The notes below the pieces were generated by a model, which searched no databases, was not told where the DNA came from, and saw only the letters and a list, made by a program, of their open reading frames with translations. Below are positions 5,256 through 6,360 of a stretch of DNA of 6,360 nucleotides, piece after piece. The position numbers and the translations under genes are program-made. The stretch's first letter is position 1. Each line of letters starts with the position of its first letter. Origin of the DNA: Acidobacteriota bacterium (lineage in GTDB: Bacteria > Acidobacteriota > Blastocatellia > Pyrinomonadales > Pyrinomonadaceae); assembly GCA_029777145.1 (NCBI GenBank), contig JAKOSS010000095.1, positions 1 to 6,360 of the forward strand, written 5' to 3'.

Positions 5256-6360
5256 ATGCCAGAAACCTACGATCTTGTCGTGATTGGCGGCGGTTCCGCC
5301 GGACTCGTCGCTGCCGGCGGCGCCGGGCTGATCGGTGCGCGCGTGGCGCTCGTCGAACGCAATCGGCTCGGCGGCGACTGCCTTTACACCGGATGCGTGC
5401 CGTCGAAGAGCCTGATCCGATCCGCGAAGTTCGCGTCCGAGTTGAAGCGGGCGCGGGAATTCGGATTCGAGGTCGCCTCGTCGGGATTCGCGGGCGGCCG
5501 GTTCGCGGCGGTTACCGAATCGGTACGTAAGGTCATCGAGTCGATCGAGCCGCACGACGCGCCTGAACGGTTCGAAGAACTCGGTGCCGAGGTGATTTTC
5601 GGATCACCCGCGTTTGTCGGCCCGAATGAGCTAAGAGTCGAACTCGCGGACGGCGGAACCCGCGTACTTCGTTCAAAGAGGTTTTGTATCGCGACCGGGT
5701 CAAGGCCGGCGATCCCGCCGATCGACGGGCTGACTGAGACCGGCTTGATGACGAACGAAGAGGTATTCGGTCTCAAGGAACTTCCGGCGCGCCTGATCAT
5801 CCTGGGCGGCGGCCCGATCGGCGTCGAGCTGGGCCAATCGTTCGCGCGGTTCGGATCGAGCGTAACGATCGTGGAGATGACGCCGGGCCTGTTGCCAAAA
5901 GAAGACGAGGAGGTTTCGAATTTCGTCGAGAAACGGCTTCGATCGGAAGGAATCGACGTTCGGACCGGCGTCGCGGCGGTTAAGATCGATCGGACGCACG
6001 ACGGGAAATCCGTGAAACTCGATGATGGAACAGCCGTTCTCGCGGACGAGATCCTGGTCGCCACGGGCCGCCGGGCGAACGTCGACGGACTCGATCTCGA
6101 TAAGGCCGGCGTGCGCTGCACTTCGCAAAGGATCGAAACCGACGCATACCTTCGAACCACGGCAAAACATATCTACGCCGCGGGCGACGTCACCGGCCAT
6201 CTCCAGTTCACGCATACCGCCGACTACGAGGCCCAGATCGTTCTCAACAACGCCTTTCTGTTTTGGCCGCTTCGCAAAAAGATCGATCTTGACGCCGTCC
6301 CGTGGGCCGTGTTCACCGATCCCGAGGTCGCGCGTGTCGGACTTACCGAGCGGGAAGCGC
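5256..6360 (+). CDS. MerA/dihydrolipoamide dehydrogenase-type FAD-dependent disulfide oxidoreductase (3' end outside window)
   Basis: The first 368 codons are visible and the frame stays open to the window edge. The protein belongs to the class I pyridine nucleotide-disulfide oxidoreductases, which pass electrons from NAD(P)H through FAD to a redox-active cysteine pair. Seen in order: FAD-binding GGGSAG at 11-16, the redox motif GGDCLYTGCVPSK at 39-51 with Cys42 and Cys47, ATGSRP at 146-151, NAD(P)-binding GGGPIGVE at 184-191, ATGRR at 269-273 and AAGDVTG at 308-314. Glu207 at the end of the second strand of the NAD(P) fold suggests NADH rather than NADPH (inference). There is no N-terminal metal-binding HMA domain as in many mercuric reductases. 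The C-terminal dimerisation domain, with the His-Glu pair or a metal-binding Cys pair, is beyond the window, so the substrate cannot be decided. No mer regulator or transporter is nearby, which makes true mercury resistance doubtful. ATG 5256 is the natural start but has no clear ribosome binding site. Confidence 0.93.
   Translation, partial: MPETYDLVVIGGGSAGLVAAGGAGLIGARVALVERNRLGGDCLYTGCVPSKSLIRSAKFASELKRAREFGFEVASSGFAGGRFAAVTESVRKVIESIEPHDAPERFEELGAEVIFGSPAFVGPNELRVELADGGTRVLRSKRFCIATGSRPAIPPIDGLTETGLMTNEEVFGLKELPARLIILGGGPIGVELGQSFARFGSSVTIVEMTPGLLPKEDEEVSNFVEKRLRSEGIDVRTGVAAVKIDRTHDGKSVKLDDGTAVLADEILVATGRRANVDGLDLDKAGVRCTSQRIETDAYLRTTAKHIYAAGDVTGHLQFTHTADYEAQIVLNNAFLFWPLRKKIDLDAVPWAVFTDPEVARVGLTEREA

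Noticed and set aside
5384..6160. Long minus-strand open frame (258 codons) opposite the flavoprotein gene
   Set aside because: The plus strand encodes all the expected FAD and NAD(P) motifs in order. The antisense product is Ser/Arg/Pro-rich without motifs.

Overview
The window is GC-rich bacterial DNA with tightly packed genes. Two successive genes, plus the tail of a third, encode exported proteins of the DUF3857/transglutaminase-like type. These are followed by a YceI-family protein and the start of a flavin-dependent disulfide oxidoreductase. The tandem DUF3857 genes and the purine-rich octamer array between genes resemble what I remember of Acidobacteriota (Blastocatellia/Pyrinomonadaceae-like) genomes. 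That assignment is inference from memory and not proven by this sequence. I see no RNA gene, CRISPR array, insertion sequence or phage gene.

Layout. Bases 2-88 are the last 28 codons of an upstream gene whose C-terminus matches that of the next gene, so it is probably a third DUF3857 paralogue. A 227-bp gap (89-315) holds a 14-bp perfect palindrome but no convincing gene. Next come two co-directional genes (316-2304 and 2315-4276) separated by 10 bp. The ribosome binding site of the second overlaps the stop codon of the first. The second protein has an intact Cys-His-Asp triad. In the first, all three positions are replaced (Trp, Tyr, Ser), so it looks like a catalytically dead partner. From the stop codon at 4276 to about 4418 runs an array of 7-8 bp purine repeats, beginning with a 42-nt perfect mirror repeat. 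A compact hairpin and an inverted copy of the repeat motif follow. This lies between convergent genes. On the minus strand at 4485-5156 is a YceI-like exported protein. It is transcribed divergently, across a 99-bp promoter region, from a MerA/dihydrolipoamide-dehydrogenase-type flavoprotein (5256 to the window end, incomplete).

How the parts may work together. The two complete DUF3857 proteins are almost certainly co-expressed and exported. One carries the catalytic site and the other keeps only the fold, which suggests an enzyme/pseudoenzyme pair or a scaffold acting in the cell envelope. The YceI/flavoprotein pair forms a separate unit. The shared promoter region hints at joint control, but no common pathway can be read from the sequence.

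The most unusual items are the fully substituted triad of the 316-2304 product beside an intact paralogue, and the octamer array with mirror symmetry and G-quadruplex potential placed exactly between convergent genes.
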